Under the pieces are notes generated by a model, which ran no database searches, was not told the DNA's origin, and saw only the letters and a list, made by a program, of their open reading frames with translations. DNA of 64,000 nucleotides from Allomuricauda sp. (GTDB lineage Bacteria > Bacteroidota > Bacteroidia > Flavobacteriales > Flavobacteriaceae). Position 1 is the first letter of the stretch, and every line of letters begins with the position of its first letter. This document shows, piece by piece, positions 8,527-16,768 of this stretch. Where the stretch lies: contig NZ_JANQLX010000006.1 in assembly GCF_028280385.1 (NCBI RefSeq), positions 62,001 to 126,000 of the forward strand. The letters run 5' to 3'. The position numbers and the translations under genes were made by a program.

Positions 8527-8883
8527 TTAGGAATTCAATTTGGAGGATTTTACTATGGCGGCCAAAAGCTTTATTATCTGCACGATCTCATCACGTAACT
8601 CCCCGCATTCCTGTTTAATCACAAATTTGGAACCGATAAGTAAGTCCAACCAATATCTGGTTTCATTGGCTTCTTTTAGTACTATAGACATCTTATGTAT
8701 AAAATCTTTTTTGCTCTCTGCATGTTCTGCTTCCCTTACCAATGCCCCAATGGCTGTCCCTGATCTTAGAATTTGCTTGGACAATACAAATTCCTTCTTT
8801 TCTTTTTCCAACGTTTTGGCCAAACCAATAATTTCCAAGGCAAACTGAAAACTTTTCTCCTCAATAACATTTTTCCTCTCCAA
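8527..8883 (-). CDS. four-helix-bundle protein (S23/IVS-encoded family)
   Basis: A 118-residue all-helical protein of the family first seen encoded in intervening sequences of 23S rRNA genes and related to the Avd accessory protein of diversity-generating retroelements. The family core is intact: an N-terminal KSFQFALEI helix, KEFVLSKQILRSGTAIGA, EAEHAESKKDFIHKM and EANETRYWLDLL. Translation must start at TTG 8883, because an in-frame stop lies just upstream and the nearest ATG is out of frame. Its molecular role is unknown. Here it is not in an rRNA gene but inside an operon between rnz and the STAS-like gene, flanked by inverted repeats, suggesting a small inserted cassette. Confidence 0.85.
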   Translation of the reverse strand: MERKNVIEEKSFQFALEIIGLAKTLEKEKKEFVLSKQILRSGTAIGALVREAEHAESKKDFIHKMSIVLKEANETRYWLDLLIGSKFVIKQECGELRDEIVQIIKLLAAIVKSSKLNS

Positions 8884-8889
8884 ACCCCG

Positions 8890-8908
8890 CCATTTTCAAT
8901 TTTCAAAT
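8890..8908. repeat. right inverted repeat of the four-helix-bundle cassette
   Basis: Partner of the repeat at 8479-8497. It contains the motif TTTTCAATTTTCA and lies between the four-helix-bundle start codon (6 bp away) and the stop of the next upstream gene (12 bp away). Together the repeats bound a block of about 430 bp. Confidence 0.5.
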
Positions 8909-8920
8909 TTACATTTTGGA

Positions 8921-9253
8921 CTATATACCAAGATCGCGTTCTATTTCCTCCATTTCTATAAGGTCCTTGGCTTCCTGAATTGTGGGCACCACGCTAATGG
9001 CATCCGGTATCTCTTCATAAGAAACCTTATTGGTCACCAAAACAAAGGATTTATTAAAGTCTTTATGGGTATTGGATATATCCAAAAATTCAAGGACGTT
9101 TCCCGCCGTCAATCGGTCAAACGAAAACAGGTTCACGATAATATTGTCATGTTTGATCTTGGGATATCCCTTATTCAAGTTTTCCAAGAAGGTGGTAAGG
9201 GAGGCCTTTTCCTGGAAGACAATGGTTGTAGTTCCTACCTTATCAAAAATCAT
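8921..9253 (-). CDS. small STAS-like conserved flavobacterial protein
   Basis: A 110-residue soluble protein without signal peptide. The alternating beta/alpha pattern (KVGTTTIVF, HDNIIVNLF, SFVLVTN, ISVVPTIQEA) and the closing IEMEEIERDLGI resemble a small STAS-like fold. From memory, proteins ending in this acidic EMEEIERDLG tail are common next to rnz in flavobacteria and are sometimes wrongly labelled ribonuclease Z; this protein has no metallo-hydrolase motif. It lies 4 bp downstream of pyrB. Function unknown; a link to rnz is suggested by gene order only. Confidence 0.65.
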   Translation of the reverse strand: MIFDKVGTTTIVFQEKASLTTFLENLNKGYPKIKHDNIIVNLFSFDRLTAGNVLEFLDISNTHKDFNKSFVLVTNKVSYEEIPDAISVVPTIQEAKDLIEMEEIERDLGI

Positions 9254-9257
9254 GGTT

Positions 9258-10181
9258 TTATCTTTTTGCGGCCAGGAGGTAAATTACCGCCATTCGTATT
9301 GCCACTCCATTTTCAACTTGCTCTAAGATAATGGATTGATTTGAATCTGCCACATCGCTGGTAATTTCCACCCCTCGGTTTATAGGGCCGGGGTGCATGA
9401 TCACAATCTGCTTGTCCAAACTGTCCAGCAAATCTTTGTTGATACCAAATTGTTGGGTGTATTCCCTGGTGGATGGGAAGTAACTAATGTCCATGCGTTC
9501 ATTTTGAACCCTTAGCATATTGGCTACATCGCACCATTCCAAAGCACTTCTAAGGTTGGTTTCCACCTGAACACCTAGGGATTCTATATGCTTTGGGATC
9601 AAGGTTTTTGGTCCACAAACTTTTACGTTAGCTCCTTGGAGCTTAAGTGCAAAGATGTTGGACAAAGCCACTCTAGAATGCAAAATATCACCTACGATCA
9701 CCACATTTTTACCTCCTACATCGCCTAACTTTTCCCGTATGGAATACGAATCCAGGAGTGCCTGGGTTGGATGTTCATGGGCCCCATCACCCGCATTGAT
9801 AATGGAGGCGTCCACATGCTTGGACAGGAAAATTCCCGCCCCGGGATTGGGATGTCTCATGACCACCATGTCCACCTTCATGGACAGGATATTGTTGACC
9901 GTATCAATAAGGGTTTCCCCTTTTTTTACGGATGACTGTGAAGCCGAAAAATTGACCACATCCGCGGAAAGTCGTTTTTCAGCCAACTCAAAAGAGAGTT
10001 TGGTCCGGGTACTGTTCTCAAAAAATATGTTGGCTATAGTGGTATCCCTCAAGGTAGGCACCTTCTTGATTGAACGGTTGATCACCTCCTTGAAATGGTC
10101 TGCAGTTTCAAAAATGAGCTCTATATCCTTTTTATCCAGATACTTGATTCCCAATAAGTGGTCTACACTTAATTCACTCAT
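9258..10181 (-). CDS. pyrB: aspartate carbamoyltransferase catalytic subunit
   Basis: Catalyses the committed step of pyrimidine synthesis, carbamoyl phosphate plus aspartate to carbamoyl aspartate. The 307-residue protein shows the carbamoyl-phosphate loop FFENSTRTKLSFE (about residues 54-66), the KKGET segment, the HPTQALLDSYSI motif and HPGPINRGVEI near the C-terminus. It lies 6 bp downstream of pyrR and is probably co-transcribed with it. No pyrI regulatory-subunit gene is adjacent, so any allosteric control would need a partner elsewhere. Confidence 0.97.
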   Translation of the reverse strand: MSELSVDHLLGIKYLDKKDIELIFETADHFKEVINRSIKKVPTLRDTTIANIFFENSTRTKLSFELAEKRLSADVVNFSASQSSVKKGETLIDTVNNILSMKVDMVVMRHPNPGAGIFLSKHVDASIINAGDGAHEHPTQALLDSYSIREKLGDVGGKNVVIVGDILHSRVALSNIFALKLQGANVKVCGPKTLIPKHIESLGVQVETNLRSALEWCDVANMLRVQNERMDISYFPSTREYTQQFGINKDLLDSLDKQIVIMHPGPINRGVEITSDVADSNQSIILEQVENGVAIRMAVIYLLAAKR

Positions 10182-10187
10182 TTTATA

Positions 10188-10727
10188 TTATTTATTTACC
10201 AAATACACTACGTCCTTACCGTCATTTTCCTCCCACATCACTTTTACCTTCTCTTCATTGATGGCATCTACCTGTCTCCCTCGGTAATTGGGCTGAATAG
10301 GTAGATGTCTGCTGAACCTCCTGTCAATCAAGGTGAGCAACTCAATATCTTTGGGCCGCCCAAAGGATTGAATGGCAGTTAGGGCCGCCCTAATGCTTCT
10401 TCCCGTGTACAACACATCATCTATGAACACCACATTTTTATCCTCCACCAAAAAGTCAATTTTGGTAGTATTTGCCTTTAGGGTCTTGTCCCCCCTTCCA
10501 AAGTCATCCCTATAAAATGTAATATCCAGAAAGCCAAGCTCTATGTCCTTGACCTTGTATTCATCTTGCAGGATCTTGGTCAATCGTTCTGCCAAAAAAA
10601 CGCCCCTGGGCTGTATGCCTATCAATGCGGTATTGGAAAAATCGAGATGGTTTTCTAAAAGTTGACAGGCCAGACGATGCAGAATGATGTTTATTTCCTT
10701 GGAGGTAAGTAGAACTTTTTGACTCAT
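10188..10727 (-). CDS. pyrR: PyrR bifunctional pyrimidine regulator / uracil phosphoribosyltransferase
   Basis: A 179-residue type I phosphoribosyltransferase of the PyrR family. The PRPP-binding loop VVFIDDVLYTGRSIRAAL (about residues 100-117) and IGIQPRGVFLAERL near the N-terminus are typical. In Bacillus PyrR attenuates pyr operons by binding leader RNA and also makes UMP from uracil. Here a perfect -7 box at 10755-10762 predicts a leader of only about 20 nt, too short for an attenuator in front of pyrR, so an enzymatic role is the safer reading. First gene of the minus-strand run, just beyond the rpsA terminator. Confidence 0.93.
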   Translation of the reverse strand: MSQKVLLTSKEINIILHRLACQLLENHLDFSNTALIGIQPRGVFLAERLTKILQDEYKVKDIELGFLDITFYRDDFGRGDKTLKANTTKIDFLVEDKNVVFIDDVLYTGRSIRAALTAIQSFGRPKDIELLTLIDRRFSRHLPIQPNYRGRQVDAINEEKVKVMWEENDGKDVVYLVNK

Positions 10728-10754
10728 TTGCTAGGCTACCAACTAGATTGACTG

Positions 10755-10790
10755 CAAAAGTAAACATTTCTGCAAAAGGTTGGGAAACAA
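10755..10790 (-). promoter_or_regulatory. pyrR promoter
   Basis: On the minus strand TACTTTTG (10762-10755) matches TAnnTTTG exactly, 27 nt before the pyrR ATG. A TTG at 10790-10788 could be the -33 element, although its 25-nt spacing is slightly long. The predicted start of transcription is near 10749. The promoter sits immediately after the rpsA terminator hairpin. Confidence 0.6.
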
Positions 10791-10817
10791 AAAAAGCCCC
10801 ACTGTTACCAGCGGGGC
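10788..10817 (-). terminator. rho-independent terminator of rpsA
   Basis: On the minus strand AGCCCCGCTG and CAGTGGGGCT form a 10-bp stem (one G-U pair) around a GTAA loop, followed by seven T. It ends rpsA transcription 25 bp after the stop codon and insulates pyrR. Confidence 0.9.
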
Positions 10818-10841
10818 TCTGTTATGGTATGGTAGATCTGA

Positions 10842-12680
10842 TTACTTCTTCTTGGAATCAGCCTCCATTTTATCCTTTAACGCCTGTAGTTGTGCATTGG
10901 CATCACCAAAAGTAGTCTTGGTTTCCTCTGCTGCTGCTGCCGCTTTTCTTCTGGCCGCACTAACATTGCGTTCTTCTTGCTCTCTAAAGATAGCCGTGTG
11001 ACTTGCCACTACTCGTTTGAAGTCCTTGTTAAATTCAATGATCTTGAAATCAACTTCTTCTCCTTTACCAAGCTTTTTGCCATCTTCTTTTTCCATGTGT
11101 CTTGAAGGAACAAATCCTACAATATCCTCATTGAAATTGATGGTGGCACCTTTGTCAACTATCTCTGCGATCGCTGCCTTATGGATGGTACCTTCAGCAA
11201 ACTCCTCGGCATATTTGTCCCAAGGGTTTTCTGTGGTCTGCTTATGGCCCAGGCTCAACTTGCGACCTTCTACATCCAATTCAAGTACCTCAACCTCCAA
11301 GGTGTCACCTACGGTAACGAACTCAGATGGGTGCTTGATTTTCTTGGTCCATGATAGGTCAGAGATATAGATCAAACCATCAATACCTTCTTCCATTTCC
11401 ACGAAGACTCCAAAGTTGGTAAAGTTTCTAACGATACCTTTGTGCCTGGAACCAACAGGGTATTTGGAAGTGATATCGGTCCATGGGTCTGGGGTCAATT
11501 GCTTGATACCCAAAGACATTTTACGGTCCTCACGGTCCAAGGTCAATACCACAGCTTCCACTTCATCGCCAACATTGACAAAATCTTGTGCGGAACGCAG
11601 GTGGGTAGACCAAGACATCTCTGAAACGTGTATCAAACCTTCTACACCATCAGCCACTTCGATAAACGCGCCGTAGTCGGCAATAACCACTACTTTACCT
11701 TTTACCTTGTCGCCAATCTTGATCTCATCCCCAAGGGCATCCCATGGGTGTTTCTCCAATTGCTTAAGACCCAACTGGATTCTGGATTTATTGTCATCGA
11801 AATCAAGGATAACCACGTTCAATTTCTGATCCAATTCAACAACCTCGTTGGGGTGGTTGATACGGCTCCAGGATAGGTCGGTAATATGGATCAATCCGTC
11901 TACACCTCCAAGGTCGATAAATACCCCGTAGGAAGTAACGTTTTTAACCACACCTTCCAATACTTGTCCTTTTTCAAGTTGTCCGATGATCTCCTTCTTC
12001 TGCTCTTCAATATCAGCCTCGATAAGGGCTTTATGGGAAACCACAACGTTCTTGAACTCGTGATTGATCTTCACCACCTTGAATTCCATGGTCTTCCCTA
12101 CATACTGATCGTAATCGCGGATAGGCTTCACATCAATTTGGGAACCTGGCAAGAAGGCCTCGATACCGAATACATCCACGATCATACCTCCTTTGGTTCT
12201 GCACTTTACAAAACCGGTTACAATTTCCTCTTTGTCGTGGGCCGCATTAACACGATCCCAAGCCATGATGGTTCTTGCCTTTCTGTGCGACAATACCAAC
12301 TGACCTGTTTTATCCTCTCGGATATCTATAAGAACCTCAACTTTGTCCCCTACTTTTAAGTCAGGGTTGTAGCGGAATTCGTTTAGGGAGATTACCCCTT
12401 CGGATTTGGCATTGATGTCGATGATGGCCTCACGGTCTGTCATGTGCACTACCGTACCTTCAACTACCTCTTCATCCGCAGTATCCACAAAATTCTCTTC
12501 AACAAGTTTCTCAAACTCGTTCAACTTGCTGTCTTCGACTTTCTCAATACCTTCTTCGTACTTGTCCCAGTCGAAGTTGTCCAAAAATTCCTGGGGATCT
12601 TGTTGGGTTGTAACTTCTTCTTTAAATTCTACAGCTGTCACAGTTTCATCTGGTTCAACTTTTGCTTTTTCTTCAGCCAT
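10842..12680 (-). CDS. rpsA: 30S ribosomal protein S1
   Basis: RNA-binding ribosomal protein that helps recruit mRNA, especially important in Bacteroidota that rarely use Shine-Dalgarno sequences. The 612-residue protein has an acidic N-terminal extension of about 75 residues (EFLDNFDWDKYEEGIEKVE) followed by six S1/OB-fold repeats; the third to fifth carry the sharpest signatures (SYGVFIDLGGVDGLIH, DYGAFIEVADGVEGLIH, NFGVFVEMEEGIDGLIY). The C-terminus is lysine- and alanine-rich. A consensus promoter lies 124-153 bp upstream, giving a leader of about 115 nt with a hairpin and a short ORF. A strong terminator follows. Monocistronic. Confidence 0.97.
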   Translation of the reverse strand: MAEEKAKVEPDETVTAVEFKEEVTTQQDPQEFLDNFDWDKYEEGIEKVEDSKLNEFEKLVEENFVDTADEEVVEGTVVHMTDREAIIDINAKSEGVISLNEFRYNPDLKVGDKVEVLIDIREDKTGQLVLSHRKARTIMAWDRVNAAHDKEEIVTGFVKCRTKGGMIVDVFGIEAFLPGSQIDVKPIRDYDQYVGKTMEFKVVKINHEFKNVVVSHKALIEADIEEQKKEIIGQLEKGQVLEGVVKNVTSYGVFIDLGGVDGLIHITDLSWSRINHPNEVVELDQKLNVVILDFDDNKSRIQLGLKQLEKHPWDALGDEIKIGDKVKGKVVVIADYGAFIEVADGVEGLIHVSEMSWSTHLRSAQDFVNVGDEVEAVVLTLDREDRKMSLGIKQLTPDPWTDITSKYPVGSRHKGIVRNFTNFGVFVEMEEGIDGLIYISDLSWTKKIKHPSEFVTVGDTLEVEVLELDVEGRKLSLGHKQTTENPWDKYAEEFAEGTIHKAAIAEIVDKGATINFNEDIVGFVPSRHMEKEDGKKLGKGEEVDFKIIEFNKDFKRVVASHTAIFREQEERNVSAARRKAAAAAEETKTTFGDANAQLQALKDKMEADSKKK

Positions 12681-12699
12681 GTGCTGATTAAAATTTGTA

Positions 12700-12735
12700 T
12701 TTCACAGTTTATAAGAGTTAGGCGAAGCTGTGAAA
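12700..12735 (-). promoter_or_regulatory. leader hairpin upstream of rpsA
   Basis: In the predicted rpsA 5' leader TTTCACAG (12735-12728) is perfectly complementary to CTGTGAAA (12707-12700), separated by 20 nt. The hairpin lies 20-55 nt before the rpsA ATG. No T-run follows, so it is not a terminator. It could serve S1 autoregulation, as leader structures do in E. coli rpsA, but that is inference. Confidence 0.45.
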
Positions 12736-12749
12736 GTGATTAAACTCAT
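12702..12749 (-). CDS. possible 15-codon upstream ORF in the rpsA leader
   Basis: An ATG-initiated frame of 15 codons (begins MSLITFTASP, stop TGA) lies wholly inside the predicted rpsA leader and runs through both arms of the leader hairpin. An AGGAGG sequence occurs 26 nt upstream, too far to act as a ribosome site for it. Whether it is translated is unknown; a frame this short can occur by chance. Confidence 0.25.
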   Translation of the reverse strand: MSLITFTASPNSYKL

Positions 12750-12803
12750 TGTGTTTTATCCAATCTACCCTTTTTCCTCCTATCGTTCGCCAAAAAAGGA
12801 GTG

Positions 12804-12833
12804 CAAAAATACAATTAATTCCTTGTATTACAA
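12804..12833 (-). promoter_or_regulatory. rpsA promoter
   Basis: Minus-strand TTG (12833-12831), 19 nt, then TATTTTTG (12811-12804): an exact match to the flavobacterial promoter consensus in both elements and spacing. Transcription should start near 12797, leaving a leader of about 115 nt before the rpsA ATG, unusually long compared with neighbours. Confidence 0.75.
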
Positions 12834-12948
12834 ACCCTTATTCACACTATTTAATTTCCAGTGATTATTAATTAAAAATTAAGCTAAAATGTGACTTTTA
12901 TTGATATCTTGTTTCTTACTATTAACCATTAAAACATTTAAGTACATT

Positions 12949-13329
12949 ATGAGTGTAAAAGCAAAATATCAAGCAGTTCTGGATTTGGGCCAGGAATTGG
13001 CCATAAAGGGTGGTGACGTATCTGAAGAAGGAGGCATTTTGAAGATCAAAGGTGAGGCCGCTACCCCTTATGAAAAAAATATTCTTTGGGATAAAATCAA
13101 GGAAATTGGAGGACAAAGCCCTTCAGACATCAAGGCGAACATTACTGTAGGTGATGACTCCGTTTACCACAGACACACCGTAAAAAGTGGGGAGTCCCTA
13201 AGCAAGATTGCCAAGCATTACTATGGGGATGCCATGAAGTACAAACAAATCTTTGAGGCCAATACCAATATTTTGAAAAACCCAGATTTGATCCATCCCG
13301 ATCAGGTATTGGTGATTCCGAATCTATAA
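12949..13329 (+). CDS. BON/LysM-domain protein (Kbp/YgaU-like)
   Basis: A 126-residue protein with an N-terminal BON-like half and a C-terminal LysM domain (HRHTVKSGESLSKIAKHYYG through PDLIHPDQVLVIP). This is the arrangement of E. coli Kbp (YgaU), a cytosolic potassium-binding protein. As in Kbp there is no signal peptide, so peptidoglycan binding is not assured despite the LysM module. The ATG at 12949 is chosen because it starts the conserved MSVKAKYQ segment; the upstream ATG at 12901 would add an unlikely 16-residue extension. Monocistronic, ended by a hairpin terminator. Confidence 0.85.
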   Translation: MSVKAKYQAVLDLGQELAIKGGDVSEEGGILKIKGEAATPYEKNILWDKIKEIGGQSPSDIKANITVGDDSVYHRHTVKSGESLSKIAKHYYGDAMKYKQIFEANTNILKNPDLIHPDQVLVIPNL

Positions 13330-13349
13330 TTTCCTCAATTGAAAATGAT

Positions 13350-13378
13350 AAAAGCCACTTAACAGTGGCTTTTTTTAT
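13350..13378 (+). terminator. bidirectional terminator between the LysM gene and cmk
   Basis: AAAGCCACT, a TAAC loop and AGTGGCTTT form a perfect stem followed by a run of T on the plus strand. On the minus strand the same stem is followed by TTTTATC, so it can also end cmk transcription; the plus-strand T-run overlaps the cmk stop region. Confidence 0.85.
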
Positions 13379-14067
13379 GAATTGCTCTTTATAACCCCTA
13401 GAGCACAATCGTAAACACGTTCAAATTGTTCCTCCAATCCCATGTGACTATTGTCAAACACAATGGCATCCGCTGCTTTTTTTAATGGGGATACCTCCCG
13501 GGTAGAATCAATAAAGTCCCGTTTCTGGACATTTTCCAACACCTCTTCATAGGAAACTATTTCCCCACGGTCCAAAAGTTCCTTATACCTCCTGGTGGCC
13601 CTTGCATTGGCAGAAGCCGTCATAAATATTTTGAGTTCTGCATTAGGGAACACCACGGTACCAATATCCCTACCGTCCATTACCAGCCCTTGGCCTTTTC
13701 CCATCTGCTGCTGCATTTCCACCAACTTATACCGTACTTCGGGGATGGTGGCCACTTTGCTCACTTGACGGGACACATCCATGGTCCTAATCTCTTTTTC
13801 CACGTTTTGCCCATTGAGGTACATTTCAGAAATACCCAGTTCCTTGTTGGGCACAAATTCCAAATGGATCATTGGAAGATCCTGGACCAAGGCATCAAGG
13901 TCATCGTCCTTGCCCACAAAATTTTTCCGAAGTGCATACAAGGTGACCGCCCTGTACATGGCCCCGGTATCCACATAAATATAATTGAGAGCTTTGGCCA
14001 ATTGCTTAGCAATGGTACTCTTTCCGGTGGAGGAATACCCGTCTATAGCTATGGTGATTTTTTGCAT
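13375..14067 (-). CDS. cmk: cytidylate kinase
   Basis: P-loop kinase that phosphorylates CMP and dCMP, feeding CTP and dCTP pools. The 230-residue length is typical. It shows the Walker A loop GYSSTGKST at the N-terminus, DTGAMYRAVT (residues 33-42), the MDGRDIGTVVFP motif and the ARATRRYKEL lid helix. It lies 34 bp downstream of lon on the same strand, presumably co-transcribed, and ends at the shared hairpin terminator. Confidence 0.97.
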   Translation of the reverse strand: MQKITIAIDGYSSTGKSTIAKQLAKALNYIYVDTGAMYRAVTLYALRKNFVGKDDDLDALVQDLPMIHLEFVPNKELGISEMYLNGQNVEKEIRTMDVSRQVSKVATIPEVRYKLVEMQQQMGKGQGLVMDGRDIGTVVFPNAELKIFMTASANARATRRYKELLDRGEIVSYEEVLENVQKRDFIDSTREVSPLKKAADAIVFDNSHMGLEEQFERVYDCALGVIKSNS

Positions 14068-14101
14068 GTGCTAAAAATAAGCAGAAGTGGTCAATACCTT
14101 C

Positions 14102-16552
14102 TTAAAGACTTTTGGCATTTTTTACTTTTCTACTTGTAACGGCAATGTCGATGACCTCGCTCATATCCGATACATAATGGAAGGTCAGGCCTTTCAAATA
14201 ATCCTGCTTGATCTCCCCGATATCCTTTCGGTTATCTTCCGACAGGATAATTTCCTTGATCTTGGCCCTTTTGGCGGCCAAAATCTTCTCTTTGATACCG
14301 CCTACTGGAAGCACCTTGCCCCGCAAGGTAATCTCCCCTGTCATGGCCAGGCTCTTTTTTACTTTTCGTTGTGTAAACAAGGATACCAATGAAGTCAACA
14401 TGGTGATCCCTGCACTTGGGCCATCCTTTGGGGTTGCGCCCTCCGGAACGTGGATATGCACATTATACTTGTCAAATACTTCTTGATCTATCCCAAAAGT
14501 GTCGGCATTGGATTTTATGTACTCCATGGCAATGGTGGCTGATTCCTTCATTACCTTGCCCAGGTTACCTGTAATGTTCAACGCGCCCTTTCCCTTGGAC
14601 AAAATGGATTCTATAAAAAGAATATCACCACCTACGCTGGTCCAGGCCAAACCTGTCACCACTCCCGCCACATCGTTGTTCTCGTATTTGTCCCGCTCCA
14701 ATCTGGCAGGTCCAAGTACCTTTTCCACATCCTCATTGGTGACTTTGATGTTGTATTCCTCTTCTATGGCAATGGATTTAGCCGCGTAACGTACCATTTT
14801 GGCCAATTGCTTTTCTAGGTTTCTAACTCCAGATTCGCGGGTATAGCCCTCCACGATCTTTTCCAATTGGGGTTTCCCAATTTTCAAATCCTTGGCAGAA
14901 AGTCCGTGTTCTTTCAATTGTTTGGGAAGCAAATGCTTTTTACCAATCTCCACTTTTTCCTCAATGGTATAACCGGTAACATTGATGATTTCCATCCTAT
15001 CCCGTAAGGCTGGCTGAATTGTGCCCAAATTATTGGCCGTGGCAATGAACATCACTTTGGATAGATCATATCCCATTTCCAGGAAGTTGTCGTAAAACTC
15101 ACTGTTCTGTTCTGGGTCCAAAACTTCCAACATGGCAGACGATGGGTCTCCCTGATGGCTATTGGACAATTTATCTATTTCATCCAGGATAAAAACAGGA
15201 TTTGAAGTACCTGCCTTTTTAAGGCTTTGGACAATTCGTCCGGGCATGGCGCCAATATAGGTCTTTCGGTGTCCGCGGATTTCCGCCTCGTCCCTCAGTC
15301 CCCCTAGGGACATACGCACATATTCCCTGCCCAACGCCTCTGCCACCGACTTTCCAAGAGATGTTTTCCCTACCCCGGGAGGTCCGTACAAGCATAGAAT
15401 GGGCGATTTCATATCATTGCGCAGTTTAAGAACTGCCAAATACTCTATGATTCTGCGCTTTACATCCTCAAGGCCGTAATGATCTCTATCCAGGATTTGT
15501 TGGGCCCGTTTTAGATCAAACTTATCCTTGGAAAATTCGTTCCACGGAAGGTCCAGAAACAGGTCCAAATAATTTCTTTGAATGGAATATTCCGCCACTT
15601 GCGGGTTCATCCGCTGCATTTTGGACAGCTCTTTTTCAAAGTGCTCCTTTACCTTTTTATCCCATTTTTTCTTCTTGGCCTTTACCCGCATTTCATCCAC
15701 TTCCTCCTCATACGAAATACCTCCAAGTTCCTCTTGGATGGTTTTCATTTGTTGGTGAAGGAAATACTCCCGTTGTTGTTGGTCCATATCATTGCGGACC
15801 TTGGACTGGATATCGTTTTTCAACTCCAGCTTTTGGAGTTCCATGTTCATGTACTTCAGGGTGGTAAGCGCCCGTTCCTGAAGGTTTGGGATTTCCAGCA
15901 GATTTTGCTTCTCGGCAACGCTTAGGTTAAGGTTGGACGATACAAAGTTGATCAAGAAGGAATTGCTCTGTATGTTTTTGATGGCAAAAGTGGCCTCACT
16001 CGGAATATTGGGATTGTCCCTGATAATTTTGAATGCCAATTCCTTGATGGAATCAATAATGGCCGCAAATTCCTCGCTCTCTTCATTGGGTCGCTCCTCC
16101 ACCGCTTCACGCACTGTAGCGGTAAAGTAAGGTTTCTCGGTGATCACCTCCGCAATTTCAAAACGCTTTTTACCCTGAATGATCACAGTAGTGTTTCCAT
16201 CCGGCATTTGCAGTACCCGTAAAATCCGGGCTACCGTTCCAAGGGTGTTGATATCATCAATTCCAGGGTTTTCGGTCTCCTCATCCTTTTGTGACACCAC
16301 ACCGATGGTTTTGTTACCATTGTTGGCATCCTTGATGAGGTTAATGGACTTATCCCTACCCGCGGTTATCGGAATCACCACTCCGGGAAAAAGCACCGTG
16401 TTTCTGAGGGGAAGCACAGGCAAGGTCTCCGGAAGTATCTCCCGGTTCATCTCTTCCTCGTCCTCGGGGGTAAGTAGGGGTATCAGTTCCGCATCCTCTT
16501 CCAGTCCCTGCAGTGATATATTGTCAAAAGTTGAAATCTTTATTTCTCCCAT
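14102..16552 (-). CDS. lon: ATP-dependent protease Lon (La)
   Basis: Cytosolic AAA+ serine protease of 816 residues that degrades damaged and short-lived regulatory proteins. Domains in order: an acidic N-terminal extension, the LON substrate domain ([18 protein letters not shown]), a coiled-coil region, the AAA+ module with Walker A GPPGVGKT and Walker [11 protein letters not shown], and the S16 protease domain with catalytic serine in KDGPSAG and lysine in [13 protein letters not shown]. All catalytic residues are intact. A TACATTTG box lies 78-85 bp upstream. No heat-shock element of known type is evident. Confidence 0.98.
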   Translation of the reverse strand: MGEIKISTFDNISLQGLEEDAELIPLLTPEDEEEMNREILPETLPVLPLRNTVLFPGVVIPITAGRDKSINLIKDANNGNKTIGVVSQKDEETENPGIDDINTLGTVARILRVLQMPDGNTTVIIQGKKRFEIAEVITEKPYFTATVREAVEERPNEESEEFAAIIDSIKELAFKIIRDNPNIPSEATFAIKNIQSNSFLINFVSSNLNLSVAEKQNLLEIPNLQERALTTLKYMNMELQKLELKNDIQSKVRNDMDQQQREYFLHQQMKTIQEELGGISYEEEVDEMRVKAKKKKWDKKVKEHFEKELSKMQRMNPQVAEYSIQRNYLDLFLDLPWNEFSKDKFDLKRAQQILDRDHYGLEDVKRRIIEYLAVLKLRNDMKSPILCLYGPPGVGKTSLGKSVAEALGREYVRMSLGGLRDEAEIRGHRKTYIGAMPGRIVQSLKKAGTSNPVFILDEIDKLSNSHQGDPSSAMLEVLDPEQNSEFYDNFLEMGYDLSKVMFIATANNLGTIQPALRDRMEIINVTGYTIEEKVEIGKKHLLPKQLKEHGLSAKDLKIGKPQLEKIVEGYTRESGVRNLEKQLAKMVRYAAKSIAIEEEYNIKVTNEDVEKVLGPARLERDKYENNDVAGVVTGLAWTSVGGDILFIESILSKGKGALNITGNLGKVMKESATIAMEYIKSNADTFGIDQEVFDKYNVHIHVPEGATPKDGPSAGITMLTSLVSLFTQRKVKKSLAMTGEITLRGKVLPVGGIKEKILAAKRAKIKEIILSEDNRKDIGEIKQDYLKGLTFHYVSDMSEVIDIAVTSRKVKNAKSL

Positions 16553-16629
16553 ATCTATTTTTCGGTCATTTTGTCATCAATGACATAAATCTTCATTTCA
16601 TTCCGAGGCCAAAACTCCCACAAATCCTT

Positions 16630-16637
16630 CAAATGTA
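16630..16637 (-). promoter_or_regulatory. lon promoter -7 element
   Basis: Minus-strand TACATTTG matches TAnnTTTG exactly, predicting a leader of about 70 nt. TTG triplets occur only 12 and 8 nt upstream of the box, so the -33 element is unclear. Confidence 0.5.
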
Positions 16638-16720
16638 GCTATTAGCAAGCAAGTTGGCCCCTTTTTCATAGCTATAAGGGCAATTCCTGTGCCATTAAAA
16701 TCCAATTTTTTAGAAAAAAG

Positions 16721-16748
16721 TGTAACAATTGATAAATTCAACCATCTA
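16721..16748 (+). promoter_or_regulatory. possible ECF-type promoter of the first sigma gene
   Basis: TGTAACAA (16721-16728), 15 nt, then ATCTA (16744-16748), 20 nt before the sigma start codon. A similar TGTAACAA...ATCTA pair precedes the second ECF sigma gene, though with 12-nt spacing. The pattern suggests autoregulation but the spacing difference weakens it. Confidence 0.35.
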
Positions 16749-16768
16749 TAAAACAAACCATTCATTTT

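Noticed and set aside
12766..12801. Anti-Shine-Dalgarno mimic: CTCCT and AGGAG pairing near the rpsA transcription start.
   Set aside because: The CTCCT part lies at or before the predicted transcription start, so it would not be in the RNA.
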